This document shows, piece by piece, positions 35,080 through 43,409 of a DNA stretch of 64,000 nucleotides (positions are counted from its first letter, which is position 1; every line of letters starts with the position of its first letter). Origin of the DNA: Chitinophagaceae bacterium (GTDB lineage Bacteria; Bacteroidota; Bacteroidia; Chitinophagales; Chitinophagaceae). The notes beneath the pieces are model-generated. The model saw only the letters and a list, made by a program, of their open reading frames with translations. It was not told the DNA's origin and did not search any database. The stretch spans positions 48,661 to 112,660 of the forward strand of contig SAIW01000016.1 of assembly GCA_004028795.1 (NCBI GenBank), given 5' to 3'. The position numbers and the translations under genes are program-made.

Positions 35080-36105
35080 ATGGTTACGCTTCTTATTGTT
35101 ATTATAGCACTGGCTTTTATTTTTGACTATATCAATGGTTTTCACGATGCAGCAAATTCAATTGCAACCATCGTTTCAACAAAAGTGCTTACTCCTTTTC
35201 AGGCGGTACTATGGGCAGCCCTATTTAATTTCGGAGCTTTCTTTTTATCAAAATATTATTTCGGCGGTTTTGGTATTGCAGATACTATTGCAAAAAGCGT
35301 AACGCTTAAAACCGGTGACCCGCTTGCCTTATACGTTATTCTTGCAGGCTTACTTTCTGCTATTGCCTGGAACTTAATTACTTGGTGGTTTGGTATTCCT
35401 TCCAGTTCATCGCATGCATTAATTGGTGGTTTAATTGGTGCTGCTGTTACACATTACCAAACGTTTGGCGTAGTAGTTACTTCTAAAGTAATTCCTATTA
35501 TCTCATTTATTGTATTTGCACCATTTATAGGAATGGTTATTGCTTTTATTATAACCGTTCTAATTGTTCATATATGCAAAAAAAGTAACCCTTATAAAGC
35601 TGAAAAATGGTTTAAACGTTTACAGTTGGTTTCATCAGCATTATTCAGTTTGGGACATGGTGGCAACGATGCTCAAAAAGTGATGGGCTTAATTGGTGCT
35701 GCAATGGTTATTTCTAATTATATCCCTTCAATAAAAGCAATTCCTGATTGGGTGCCGCTTTCCTGTTTTTTAGCTATTGGTTTGGGTACCATGAGCGGCG
35801 GTTGGAAGATTGTAAAAACAATGGGTACACGTATTACGAAAGTTACACCGTTAGAAGGTGTAGCTGCAGAAACCGCCGGTGCCATCACTTTATTTTTAAC
35901 TGAACATTTTAAAATTCCTGTTTCTACTACACATACCATTACAGGTTCAATTATCGGCGTTGGTGCAACTAAACGTTTAAGTGCCGTACGCTGGGGTGTA
36001 ACGGTAAACCTGCTCTGGGCCTGGATTTTAACCATACCATTTACTGCTGTATTAGCAGCCATTTTTTACTACATTATAAATTTCATTATAAAATTTACTG
36101 CATAA
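35080..36105 (+). CDS. pit: Inorganic phosphate transporter, PiT family
   Basis: A 341-residue membrane protein. Both PiT signature repeats are present: DYINGFHDAANSIATIVSTKVLTPFQAV near the N-terminus and LFSLGHGGNDAQKVMGLIGAAM in the second half, with FGIPSSSSHALIGGLIGA and FKIPVSTTHTITGSIIGVG. About ten membrane segments are evident. It imports phosphate with protons or sodium in the inner membrane. It lies 85 bases after the DUF47 gene and is shorter than E. coli PitA (499), as is usual for the DUF47-linked class. Confidence 0.95.
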   Translation: MVTLLIVIIALAFIFDYINGFHDAANSIATIVSTKVLTPFQAVLWAALFNFGAFFLSKYYFGGFGIADTIAKSVTLKTGDPLALYVILAGLLSAIAWNLITWWFGIPSSSSHALIGGLIGAAVTHYQTFGVVVTSKVIPIISFIVFAPFIGMVIAFIITVLIVHICKKSNPYKAEKWFKRLQLVSSALFSLGHGGNDAQKVMGLIGAAMVISNYIPSIKAIPDWVPLSCFLAIGLGTMSGGWKIVKTMGTRITKVTPLEGVAAETAGAITLFLTEHFKIPVSTTHTITGSIIGVGATKRLSAVRWGVTVNLLWAWILTIPFTAVLAAIFYYIINFIIKFTA

Positions 36106-36175
36106 GACAGTTGCTTTAAAAAGCTACATTAACTTTCATTGGTAATACCTTACTTTGTTGTAATAATTTTAAGTA

Positions 36176-37231
36176 ATGAAAAAAATTCTGGTTACCGGGG
36201 GTTGTGGTTTTATAGGCTCGCATACAATTGTAGATTTAATTGAAAATGGATTTGAAGTTATTTCTGTAGATGATAATTCCCGCTCATCTGAAGAGATTGC
36301 TTTAACAGGTATTGAAAAAATTACCGGTAAGAAAATCAAAAATTATAAAGTTGATCTGAAGAGTTTCGATGAAACACATGCTATTTTTCAGGAGAATGAA
36401 GATATAGCAGGCATTATACATTTTGCAGCTTATAAAGCAGTTGGCGAAAGTGTTGAGCAACCTTTACTATATTATGAGAACAACATGTTCGGGTTAATAA
36501 ATCTGTTGAAATGTGTGAAAGAGTTTAATGTACCTAATTTTGTTTTCTCTTCCTCCTGTACAGTTTATGGTAACCCTGATGCAATTCCGGTAACGGAACA
36601 AACACCTACTAAAAAAGCAGAAAGTCCCTACGGTGCTACTAAACAAATGGGCGAAACTATTATTCAAGATTTCTCTTCAGCCAATAATACCAACTCTATT
36701 TTATTAAGATATTTCAATCCCGTTGGTGCACATCCTTCCAACGAATTAGGAGAATTGCCTTTAGGTAAACCGATGAACTTAGTACCTGTTATTACGCAAA
36801 CAGCCATTGGGAAAATTAATAAAATGTATGTGCATGGTAGTGATTATGAAACGAGAGACGGTAGTTGTATAAGAGATTATATTCATGTATGCGATATTGC
36901 TAATGCCCATACTTTGGCACTGCAATATTTAATTGAAGCAAAAAATAAAACTAAAACAGACATATTTAATTTAGGCACCGGCGATGGCGTTACGGTTTTA
37001 GAAGCCATAAATATGTTTGAAGCTATCAGCGGCGTTAAGCTGAATTATGAATTAGGACCAAGAAGACCCGGCGATGTTATGGCTATTTATGCCAATAATA
37101 ATTTAGCAGTAGAAGCATTAGGCTGGCAAATAAAATTCGGTTTAAAAGAAATGATGCAAACCGCCTGGAACTGGGAACTTAAATTAAAGAAAAAGCAGGA
37201 CTTACTAAAGCAACAAGCTGCGTTAAACTGA
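36176..37231 (+). CDS. galE: UDP-glucose 4-epimerase
   Basis: A 351-residue extended short-chain dehydrogenase. The NAD motif GGCGFIGSHT is at residues 8-17, the catalytic serine lies in FSSSCTVYG, and the YGATK motif supplies the catalytic tyrosine and lysine. Further GalE features are HFAAYKAVGESVEQPLLYYENN, YFNPVGAHPSNELGE, DYETRDGSCIRDYIHVCDIA and ELGPRRPGDV. It interconverts UDP-glucose and UDP-galactose for surface glycans or galactose use. Transcribed alone; shares a terminator with prfA. Confidence 0.96.
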   Translation: MKKILVTGGCGFIGSHTIVDLIENGFEVISVDDNSRSSEEIALTGIEKITGKKIKNYKVDLKSFDETHAIFQENEDIAGIIHFAAYKAVGESVEQPLLYYENNMFGLINLLKCVKEFNVPNFVFSSSCTVYGNPDAIPVTEQTPTKKAESPYGATKQMGETIIQDFSSANNTNSILLRYFNPVGAHPSNELGELPLGKPMNLVPVITQTAIGKINKMYVHGSDYETRDGSCIRDYIHVCDIANAHTLALQYLIEAKNKTKTDIFNLGTGDGVTVLEAINMFEAISGVKLNYELGPRRPGDVMAIYANNNLAVEALGWQIKFGLKEMMQTAWNWELKLKKKQDLLKQQAALN

Positions 37232-37238
37232 TAATAAA

Positions 37239-37262
37239 AAAGAGAGCATAATGGCTCTCTTT
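37239..37262. terminator. Bidirectional terminator between galE and prfA
   Basis: AAAGAGAGC, loop ATAATG, then GCTCTCTTT: a perfect 9-bp stem with A-rich and T-rich flanks, between the convergent galE and prfA genes. Confidence 0.85.
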
Positions 37263-37266
37263 GTTA

Positions 37267-38331
37267 TTAATTCTGATTAGCCATTTTTTCTGTGTTCTCT
37301 GCCATTTGCAATGCCTCAATAAACTCATCAATTTCTCCGTTTATTACGGCATCTAAATTATAAGAGGTTAATCCAATGCGATGGTCTGTAACCCTTCCCT
37401 GTGGCCAGTTGTAAGTTCTTATTTTAGCACTTCTGTCACCCGTGCTAACCAAGGTTTTTCTTTGCCTTGCAATTTCTTCTTCCTGCTTACGTACCTGTTC
37501 TTCGTATAATTTAGTACGTAACATCGTCATTGCTTTTTCACGGTTGCCCAACTGCGTTCTTTCTGTTTGGCAAACAACCACTGTACCTGTTGGTATATGC
37601 GTTAAAAAAACTTTCGTTTCTACTTTATTTACGTTTTGTCCACCGGCACCACCACTTCGGGCAGTTTCCATTTTTACATCACTTTCTTTCAATTCAAAAT
37701 CTACTTCCTCTGCTTCAGGTATAACAGCAACCGTTGCTGCACTGGTATGTACACGGCCTTGTGTTTCTGTATTAGGTACACGTTGCACACGGTGTACACC
37801 ACTTTCAAATTTTAATGTTCCGTAAACATCTTCACCGGTTACTTCAACCACCACTTCTTTGTAACCGCCAACTGTTCCTTCGCTTTCGCTTACTACAGCA
37901 GTTTTCCAGCCTTTTTTAGTACAGTAGCGTAAGTACATTCCCAATAAATCTCCTGCAAATAAACTTGCTTCATCACCACCTGTTCCGGCACGGATTTCAA
38001 GAATTGCATTCTTATCATCCTGCGGGTCTTTAGGTATTAATAATTTGGTTAATGTTTTTTCTAAAGTTTCTTTCTTTTCTTCCAATTCGGGCAATTCCAT
38101 TTTTGCCAACTCTTTCATTTCTTCATCATTACTATTCAAACTTTCTTTGGCAAAACTATAATCTACTAATACTTTACTGTATTCGTTAAAAGGTTGTACT
38201 ATTTTTTCTAAAGAACGATATTCTTTGCTAAGCTTACCAAACTCTTTCTGGTTATTAATAATTTCAGGATTGGTTAAAGCAACACCAATTTGTTCAAACC
38301 TTGCTTTTATAGCTTCTAACTTATCAATCAT
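37267..38331 (-). CDS. prfA: Peptide chain release factor 1
   Basis: A 354-residue class I release factor. The GGQ motif is in [18 protein letters not shown]; the region [18 protein letters not shown] and the domain-2 segment before it ([16 protein letters not shown]) are as in RF1. The C-terminal [21 protein letters not shown] is also conserved. I assign RF1 rather than RF2 because there is no internal frameshift site, the overall length is right, and the N-terminal helix set fits RF1. It terminates translation at UAA and UAG. Confidence 0.94.
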   Translation of the reverse strand: MIDKLEAIKARFEQIGVALTNPEIINNQKEFGKLSKEYRSLEKIVQPFNEYSKVLVDYSFAKESLNSNDEEMKELAKMELPELEEKKETLEKTLTKLLIPKDPQDDKNAILEIRAGTGGDEASLFAGDLLGMYLRYCTKKGWKTAVVSESEGTVGGYKEVVVEVTGEDVYGTLKFESGVHRVQRVPNTETQGRVHTSAATVAVIPEAEEVDFELKESDVKMETARSGGAGGQNVNKVETKVFLTHIPTGTVVVCQTERTQLGNREKAMTMLRTKLYEEQVRKQEEEIARQRKTLVSTGDRSAKIRTYNWPQGRVTDHRIGLTSYNLDAVINGEIDEFIEALQMAENTEKMANQN

Positions 38332-38410
38332 AGCACATTTTTCAGGACGGCAAAAGTAACTGTTAAGATTTAGAAATGATTAATTATGAGTAATGAGTTA
38401 AGTATAAAAA

Positions 38411-38438
38411 AAAACCGCCTTTTTTCTGAGGCGGTTTT
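38411..38438 (-). terminator. Terminator of the small membrane protein gene
   Basis: AAAACCGCCT and its perfect complement AGGCGGTTTT form a 10-bp stem with an eight-base loop; the minus strand continues with eight T residues. It lies 22 bases downstream of the stop codon of the gene at 38461-38874. Confidence 0.85.
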
Positions 38439-38460
38439 ATACAAAAATCTTTTAGAAAAC

Positions 38461-38874
38461 TTAAGCTGCCGGCTTTCTCCCGTACCACCAACCAACAAAA
38501 GCACCAATTATGCCTGAAAGTATTGTGGCAGCAATAACATCAACAAGTATTGAAGTTCTTGAACCTAAATTCATTTGTGCAAACATTATGCTGTCCATTC
38601 CTGATGATACTAAAAATCCTACAATGGCAGCAATTGTAAAACCCTTTTTAGCATTGTTGCCATTACCAAGTGCCACAACATAAGCTGTTAAAATACCCAT
38701 CAACAAGTTGCCAATACTCAAGTATAAAAAGTCAGGTGGATTTTTATCAAGTCCGTTATAGTGAAGGGAATGTTTTTTAAAAAAATCCATTAGTAACATG
38801 CCATAAATTAACCAGCCCAATAGAAAAGATACGATACCGGCCAATATACCGGCAACTAAAGTTTTTGTATTCAT
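38461..38874 (-). CDS. Hypothetical four-helix membrane protein
   Basis: A 137-residue protein with four predicted membrane segments: LVAGILAGIVSFLLGWLIYGML, DFLYLSIGNLLMGILTAYVVAL, GFTIAAIVGFLVSSGMDSIMF and SILVDVIAATILSGIIGAFVGWW. The pattern GWLIYG...LLM near the start, a polar loop, and WWYGRK at the end is loosely like DUF1761 proteins; I am not certain of the family. It has its own terminator and a start preceded by an AT-rich stretch. No functional clue comes from the neighbours. Confidence 0.7.
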   Translation of the reverse strand: MNTKTLVAGILAGIVSFLLGWLIYGMLLMDFFKKHSLHYNGLDKNPPDFLYLSIGNLLMGILTAYVVALGNGNNAKKGFTIAAIVGFLVSSGMDSIMFAQMNLGSRTSILVDVIAATILSGIIGAFVGWWYGRKPAA

Positions 38875-39123
38875 ATGTTTTGTTTTTAGGGATATGAAAA
38901 AATTAACAACGAAAAATAAAAAAAATTTCCTGCAAATGCAAGCCTTAGCAAAGAATAAAGTTGATTATCTTACCCTCCAAATGTTATGCTTACGAGTGAA
39001 GAGAGCAAAGATGACAGTCTGAAGATAATATAAAACAGTGGAGAAGAGTCCATTGTCCATAGGCCACCGTCCATAGAAGAACAACAACCTGAAAACTTAA
39101 ACTTGAAACCAGCAACCGAAAAA

Positions 39124-39834
39124 ATGGAAGTACATCATCATTCTTCGCATCATAAAAAAAACTGGAAGGAATATGTTTCAGAATTTATCATGTTATTTCT
39201 TGCTGTATTTGCAGGCTTTATAGCCGAAAATATAAGAGAACATTATACAGATAGGGGAAAAGAAAAAGAATATATCGCTTCTATGATAAGCGATATGAAG
39301 ATGGATACCGCACAAATAAATGCTATAGTTAAAGCCAACAATAAATTATTAAAAGGTATTGACAGTTTATTAGTTTTTACCTCCGGTAAAGTTGATACTG
39401 TTGTAATAAAAAAAATTTACAAATATTACCCTTACGTTTCGGGCAGTATTTTATTTGAAAGTACAGAAGGTACATTAACTCAATTAAAGAATGCCGGTGG
39501 CTTCAGGTTAATAAAAGATACTGCTTCTGTTCACAGAATTATGGAATACGATTATCTAAACCAGATAATTAAAAAACAGGGTGACGCTTATTATTCTCAA
39601 AATATTGAACTCATCCATTTAATGGAAGAAATGATTGATTTATCAGTTATTAATAACCCTTCTAAAACAAATTATTATTTCAATCAATCTCCTGATAAGC
39701 TAAGGTTACTATACAATAAATGTTTTTATCAAAAACAGATAATTGCAGGCTATTGCAGTTTGTTACAATTTCAATCCGGCAATGCAGTTAAATACATGAA
39801 CGTGTTAAGTAAAAATTATAATATTAAAGAATGA
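39124..39834 (+). CDS. Hypothetical single-pass membrane protein, histidine-rich N-terminus
   Basis: From ATG 39124 the product is 236 residues, beginning MEVHHHSSHHKKNWKEYVSEF; the upstream frame to a TTG at 39103 reads word-repeat sequence. One transmembrane segment (FIMLFLAVFAGFIAENIREHY) is followed by an extracytoplasmic helical domain with KEKEYIASMISDMKMDTAQI and FESTEGTLTQLKNAGGFRLIKD. I recall similar MEVHHH proteins as frequent orphans in Bacteroidota, with no known function. Its stop codon overlaps the start of the deacylase gene by four bases (ATGA), so the two are translationally coupled. Confidence 0.75.
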   Translation: MEVHHHSSHHKKNWKEYVSEFIMLFLAVFAGFIAENIREHYTDRGKEKEYIASMISDMKMDTAQINAIVKANNKLLKGIDSLLVFTSGKVDTVVIKKIYKYYPYVSGSILFESTEGTLTQLKNAGGFRLIKDTASVHRIMEYDYLNQIIKKQGDAYYSQNIELIHLMEEMIDLSVINNPSKTNYYFNQSPDKLRLLYNKCFYQKQIIAGYCSLLQFQSGNAVKYMNVLSKNYNIKE

Positions 39835-41402
39835 AAAAAATTATTCTTGTTTTCAGCATTCTGCTTTCAGCATTCTGCATTAACGCACAACAGGCAGATA
39901 TATTAATTAAGCATGGAAAAATTTTAGACGGCACAGGCAACAGTTGGTTTTATGGAGATATTGCCATTAAAAATGGAAAAATTTTAGACATCGGGCATTT
40001 GAATAATTATACTTCACCTAAAATTATTGATGCTACCGGATTAATTGTAGCACCCGGTTTTATTGATGTACACACGCATATTGAAGGTGACGAAAAGAAA
40101 AATCCGTTAGCAGAAAGTTTTTTATACGATGGTGTTACTACGGTAGTAACAGGTAACTGCGGTACATCAGAAACAAACCTGAAAAAATATTTTAATGCGT
40201 TAGACAGTATTCATCTTTCCATCAATGTGGCTTCGTTAATCGGCCATAACGATGTGAGAAAGGCTGTTATGGGCAGAGCCATGAGAGACCCCAATGAAGA
40301 AGAAATGAAAAAAATGGAAGCCATAGTTGAGCAAGCTATGAAAGATGGTGCAGTGGGTTTCAGTACCGGTTTAATTTATATACCCGGCACTTACAGCAAA
40401 ACAGAAGAGGTGGTTCGTTTGGCGAAAGCTGCCTCAAAATACAATGGCATTTATGCAAGCCATATGCGTGATGAAAGTGATAGTGTAATTTTTGCAATTG
40501 AAGAAGCTATCAACATTGGAAGACAGGCTAATATGCCTGTTGAAATTTCTCACTTTAAATTAAGCGGTCAGCAAAATTGGGGAAGAAGCAAAGAAACAGT
40601 ACCGATGATTACGAAAGCAAGAGCAGAAGGCTTAGATGTAACCATTGATCAATACCCTTACACCGCAAGCAGCACTAACCTTGGAACATTGCTGCCCGAT
40701 TGGGTTTTAGCAGATAATCAGGATTCTGTAATTACCAGATTAAACAGGCCTGCTGTGCAGAAAGAAGTAACTGCGTACATGTTGGCAAAGCTGAAGAAAA
40801 GAAAACTGAAACACTTTAGCTATCCTGTAGTTGCTTATTTTTCTGCCGATACCTCTTTCAATGGAAAAAGTATTGAAGAAGTGAATATTTTAAAAGGAAG
40901 AAAGCATTCAGCTAAAGAAGAAACCATAACTGTTATGGAAATGATGAAACAAGGCGGTGCAGGTATGGTATTTCATGGCATGAGTGATGAAGATGTAAAA
41001 CGCATTATGCAATATCCTTTCAACATGTTTGCAAGTGATGCGGGCATCAGAGTGTTTGGTTCAGGTAATCCGCATCCTCGTGGTTATGGCACTAATGCAA
41101 GGGTATTAAGCAAATATGTAAGAGATGAAAAAGTATTAAGCTTAGAAGAAGCTGTAAGAAGAATGACAAGTTTGCCTGCACAAAAATTTCAATTAAAAGA
41201 CAGAGGTTTATTGCGTGAAGGATTTGCTGCCGATATTGTACTATTTAATGCAGATGAAGTAAAAGATAATGCTACTTATGAAAAGCCTCATCAATACACA
41301 ACAGGTTTTAAATATGTTATAGTGAACGGAGTAGTAACTATAGAAAACGGAAAGCATAACGGAATAAGAAACGGACAAACATTAAGAAAACCCATCAACT
41401 GA
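39831..41402 (+). CDS. N-acyl-D-amino-acid deacylase (D-aminoacylase), exported
   Basis: A 523-residue amidohydrolase with a signal peptide ending at INAQ. Metal-binding and family motifs: PGFIDVHTHIEGDE (H-x-H), TTVVTGNCGTSE with the metal cysteine, STGLIYIPGTYS, YASHMRDESD, EISHFKLSGQQNWG, IDQYPYTASSTNLGTLLPDW and FASDAGIRVFG. The C-terminal GFAADIVLFNADEVKD is typical. It removes acyl groups from N-acyl-D-amino acids. It overlaps the preceding hypothetical gene by four bases and is followed after nine bases by a dipeptidase, so they form an operon probably working on D-amino-acid peptides outside the inner membrane. Confidence 0.9.
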   Translation: MKKIILVFSILLSAFCINAQQADILIKHGKILDGTGNSWFYGDIAIKNGKILDIGHLNNYTSPKIIDATGLIVAPGFIDVHTHIEGDEKKNPLAESFLYDGVTTVVTGNCGTSETNLKKYFNALDSIHLSINVASLIGHNDVRKAVMGRAMRDPNEEEMKKMEAIVEQAMKDGAVGFSTGLIYIPGTYSKTEEVVRLAKAASKYNGIYASHMRDESDSVIFAIEEAINIGRQANMPVEISHFKLSGQQNWGRSKETVPMITKARAEGLDVTIDQYPYTASSTNLGTLLPDWVLADNQDSVITRLNRPAVQKEVTAYMLAKLKKRKLKHFSYPVVAYFSADTSFNGKSIEEVNILKGRKHSAKEETITVMEMMKQGGAGMVFHGMSDEDVKRIMQYPFNMFASDAGIRVFGSGNPHPRGYGTNARVLSKYVRDEKVLSLEEAVRRMTSLPAQKFQLKDRGLLREGFAADIVLFNADEVKDNATYEKPHQYTTGFKYVIVNGVVTIENGKHNGIRNGQTLRKPIN

Positions 41403-41410
41403 TTTTAGTT

Positions 41411-42589
41411 ATGAAAAAAACAATTGTACTTGCAATCTTCTGTATGCTATCTTCTTTCTTACATGCACAGAGCTATAAAAAGATTCACAACAAAGCCATA
41501 TTAGTTGATACACATAATGATATTTTAGAACAATGTATTAATAAACATTTCACTTTCGATAAAGATTTGAAAGGCAAAGCACAAACCGATTTAGCGAGGT
41601 TTAAACAAGGCGGTGTAGATGTGCAATTATTTTCAGTTTGGTGCGATGGGCATGAAAAACAACCTTATGCTTTAGCTAATATTGAAATGGATACTTTAGA
41701 TAATGTTGTTAAACGCAATCCTGATAAAATTGTAAAAGCTGCTGATAGTAAAGCACTATATAAAGCTGTTAAGCAACATAAAATTGTTGCCCTGTTTGGT
41801 GTTGAAGGCGGACACATGATAGAAAATGATTTAAACAAATTAGATACTTTCTTCAAACGTGGTGTAAGATACATGACACTTACCTGGAACAACTCTACAA
41901 CATGGGCTACCAGTGCATTTGAAGAAACACATGATAGTATTTTAAAAGCAAAAAATCAACCGAAAGGTTTAAATGATTTTGGCAAACAGGTAGTAAAAAA
42001 AATGAATGCGTTGGGTATGTTGATTGATATTTCCCATGTTGGTGAACAAACATTTTGGGATGTGATACAAACAACAACCAAACCCGTAATTGCATCGCAT
42101 AGCAGTGTATATTCAATATGCCCGGTATCAAGAAATTTAAAAGATGAGCAGATAAAAGCTGTTGCAAAAAACGGTGGTGTAATTCAGGTAAATTTTTATT
42201 CCGGTTTTTTAGATAGCACTTTCGATAAACGCAGTGCCTTGTTTGAAGCAAAACATAAAGCAGAAAAAGATTCACTCAAAAAAATAAACCCCGAGCCCTA
42301 TTTTTTTCAGGAATTTCTTTTTGCAAAATATCCTGATGAAGTAAAAAATCTTCGACCGCCTTTATCCTTATTAATTGAACATATTGATTATATCGTAAAA
42401 TTAGTGGGTGTAGATTATGTTGGGTTGGGTTCAGACTTTGACGGCATCAGTTCTTCTCCGCAAGAATTAGATGATGTTACTTCCTATCCGCTTATTACCA
42501 AAGCTTTGCTGGAAAAGGGTTACAGCAAAAAAGATGTTACTAAAATTTTGGGTGGTAACTTTTTACGGGTGCTAAAGGCAAATGAATAA
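41411..42589 (+). CDS. Membrane dipeptidase family protein (peptidase M19), exported
   Basis: A 392-residue protein with signal peptide (cleavage near LHAQ). M19 residues: VDTHNDILEQ (H-x-D zinc ligands), the bridging glutamate in GVEGGHMIEND, DISHVGEQTFWDVI, and PVIASHSSVYSICPVSRNLKDEQI, plus GLGSDFDGI near the C-terminus. The family hydrolyses dipeptides, including those with a C-terminal D-residue. Nine bases after the deacylase gene and in the same direction. The pair suits degradation of peptidoglycan or D-peptide fragments. It is followed four bases later by a decayed DUF2165 gene. Confidence 0.92.
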   Translation: MKKTIVLAIFCMLSSFLHAQSYKKIHNKAILVDTHNDILEQCINKHFTFDKDLKGKAQTDLARFKQGGVDVQLFSVWCDGHEKQPYALANIEMDTLDNVVKRNPDKIVKAADSKALYKAVKQHKIVALFGVEGGHMIENDLNKLDTFFKRGVRYMTLTWNNSTTWATSAFEETHDSILKAKNQPKGLNDFGKQVVKKMNALGMLIDISHVGEQTFWDVIQTTTKPVIASHSSVYSICPVSRNLKDEQIKAVAKNGGVIQVNFYSGFLDSTFDKRSALFEAKHKAEKDSLKKINPEPYFFQEFLFAKYPDEVKNLRPPLSLLIEHIDYIVKLVGVDYVGLGSDFDGISSSPQELDDVTSYPLITKALLEKGYSKKDVTKILGGNFLRVLKANE

Positions 42590-42592
42590 GCT

Positions 42593-43102
42593 ATGAAATC
42601 AACTACTTATTTATTGCGTTTTTCAAAAGCTATTATAACAATTGCCATTGGCTTATTTGCTTTACTGATAACTTTTGGTAATACAACTGATTATTACAGC
42701 AATTATTTTTTTGTTGAGCATGTATTAAAAATGGATACCATATTTCCTGATAGTACTTTACACTAAAGAAGTATTCATTCACCCATATTATTTCATACAG
42801 GTTATATACTCATCATTTTATTTGAAGCATTAATGGCATTTTGCTGTTTAAAAGGAGGTGTTTTATTAATAAAAAATATAAAGCAGTCTGCCGCCATTTT
42901 TAATGCATCAAAAAACTGGGCTATCGCAGGCATTTTAATTGGTGTACTGATTTGGTTTGTTGGTTTTGAAGTTATTGGCGGTGAATGGTTTGCTATGTGG
43001 CAAAGCAATACATGGAATGGTTTGGCTGCGGCCGAAAGAATTACAAGCGTATTATTTTTTGTGTTGATTTTACTTCATTTTAAAGATGAAGAGTTGGTTT
43101 AA
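42593..43102 (+). pseudogene. DUF2165-like small membrane protein with an in-frame stop
   Basis: ATG 42593 opens a frame that reads 57 residues (MKSTTYLLRFSKAIITIAIG, then NTTDYYSNYFFVEHVLKMDT) to a TAA at 42764-42766, and continues in the same frame as RSIHSPILFHTGYILIILFEALMAF and on to WFVGFEVIGGEWFAMWQSNTWNG, ending at 43102. Together these match the DUF2165 layout (four membrane segments, about 165 residues). The stop sits where relatives have an aromatic residue before R-S/A-I-x-S-P, so a single base change (for example TAT or TAC to TAA) explains it. Sequencing error, genuine decay, or use of the downstream part (for example from ATG 42833) are all possible. Confidence 0.75.
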
Positions 43103-43224
43103 TACATTAGTTTATTACCCTCAAATAAGTATTACGTAACAGAAATTTCTACGCATTATTTTCTTCTATCTTTCAAAAGAAAAAATTATCTTGTCGGTAA
43201 GCTTCAACTCTTAAACTTATCGCC

Positions 43225-43347
43225 ATGCAAACTACAGTTGCACCCGTTTTAAAAAAAGACAGAATACTTTTATTGGATTGTATCAGAGGCATTGCCTTAT
43301 TGGGTATTTTAATAATGAATAGTACCCTTTCAATAAGTTTGGCGTAG
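43225..43347 (+). pseudogene. Truncated DUF418-like gene, N-terminal stub only
   Basis: A 40-codon frame starting MQTTVAPVLKKDRILLLDCI and continuing RGIALLGILIMNS. The segment RILLLDCIRGIALLGILIMN is the typical N-terminus of DUF418/YeiB-like membrane proteins, which normally run about 380 residues. The reading stops after 40 codons and no further DUF418 sequence was recognised before nagA begins at 43410. A large internal deletion is the simplest explanation. The rest of the 307-base gap 43103-43409 holds no other recognised feature. Confidence 0.6.
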
Positions 43348-43409
43348 CTAAAAACAACCTAATAAAAAACAAACTGAATTTGCATTATAATTATTTGTAG
43401 TATTGGGAG

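Noticed and set aside
41907..42275. 122-codon minus-strand frame opposite the M19 dipeptidase gene
   Set aside because: A shadow of the real gene: it overlaps conserved motifs on the other strand and has no start context or family pattern.
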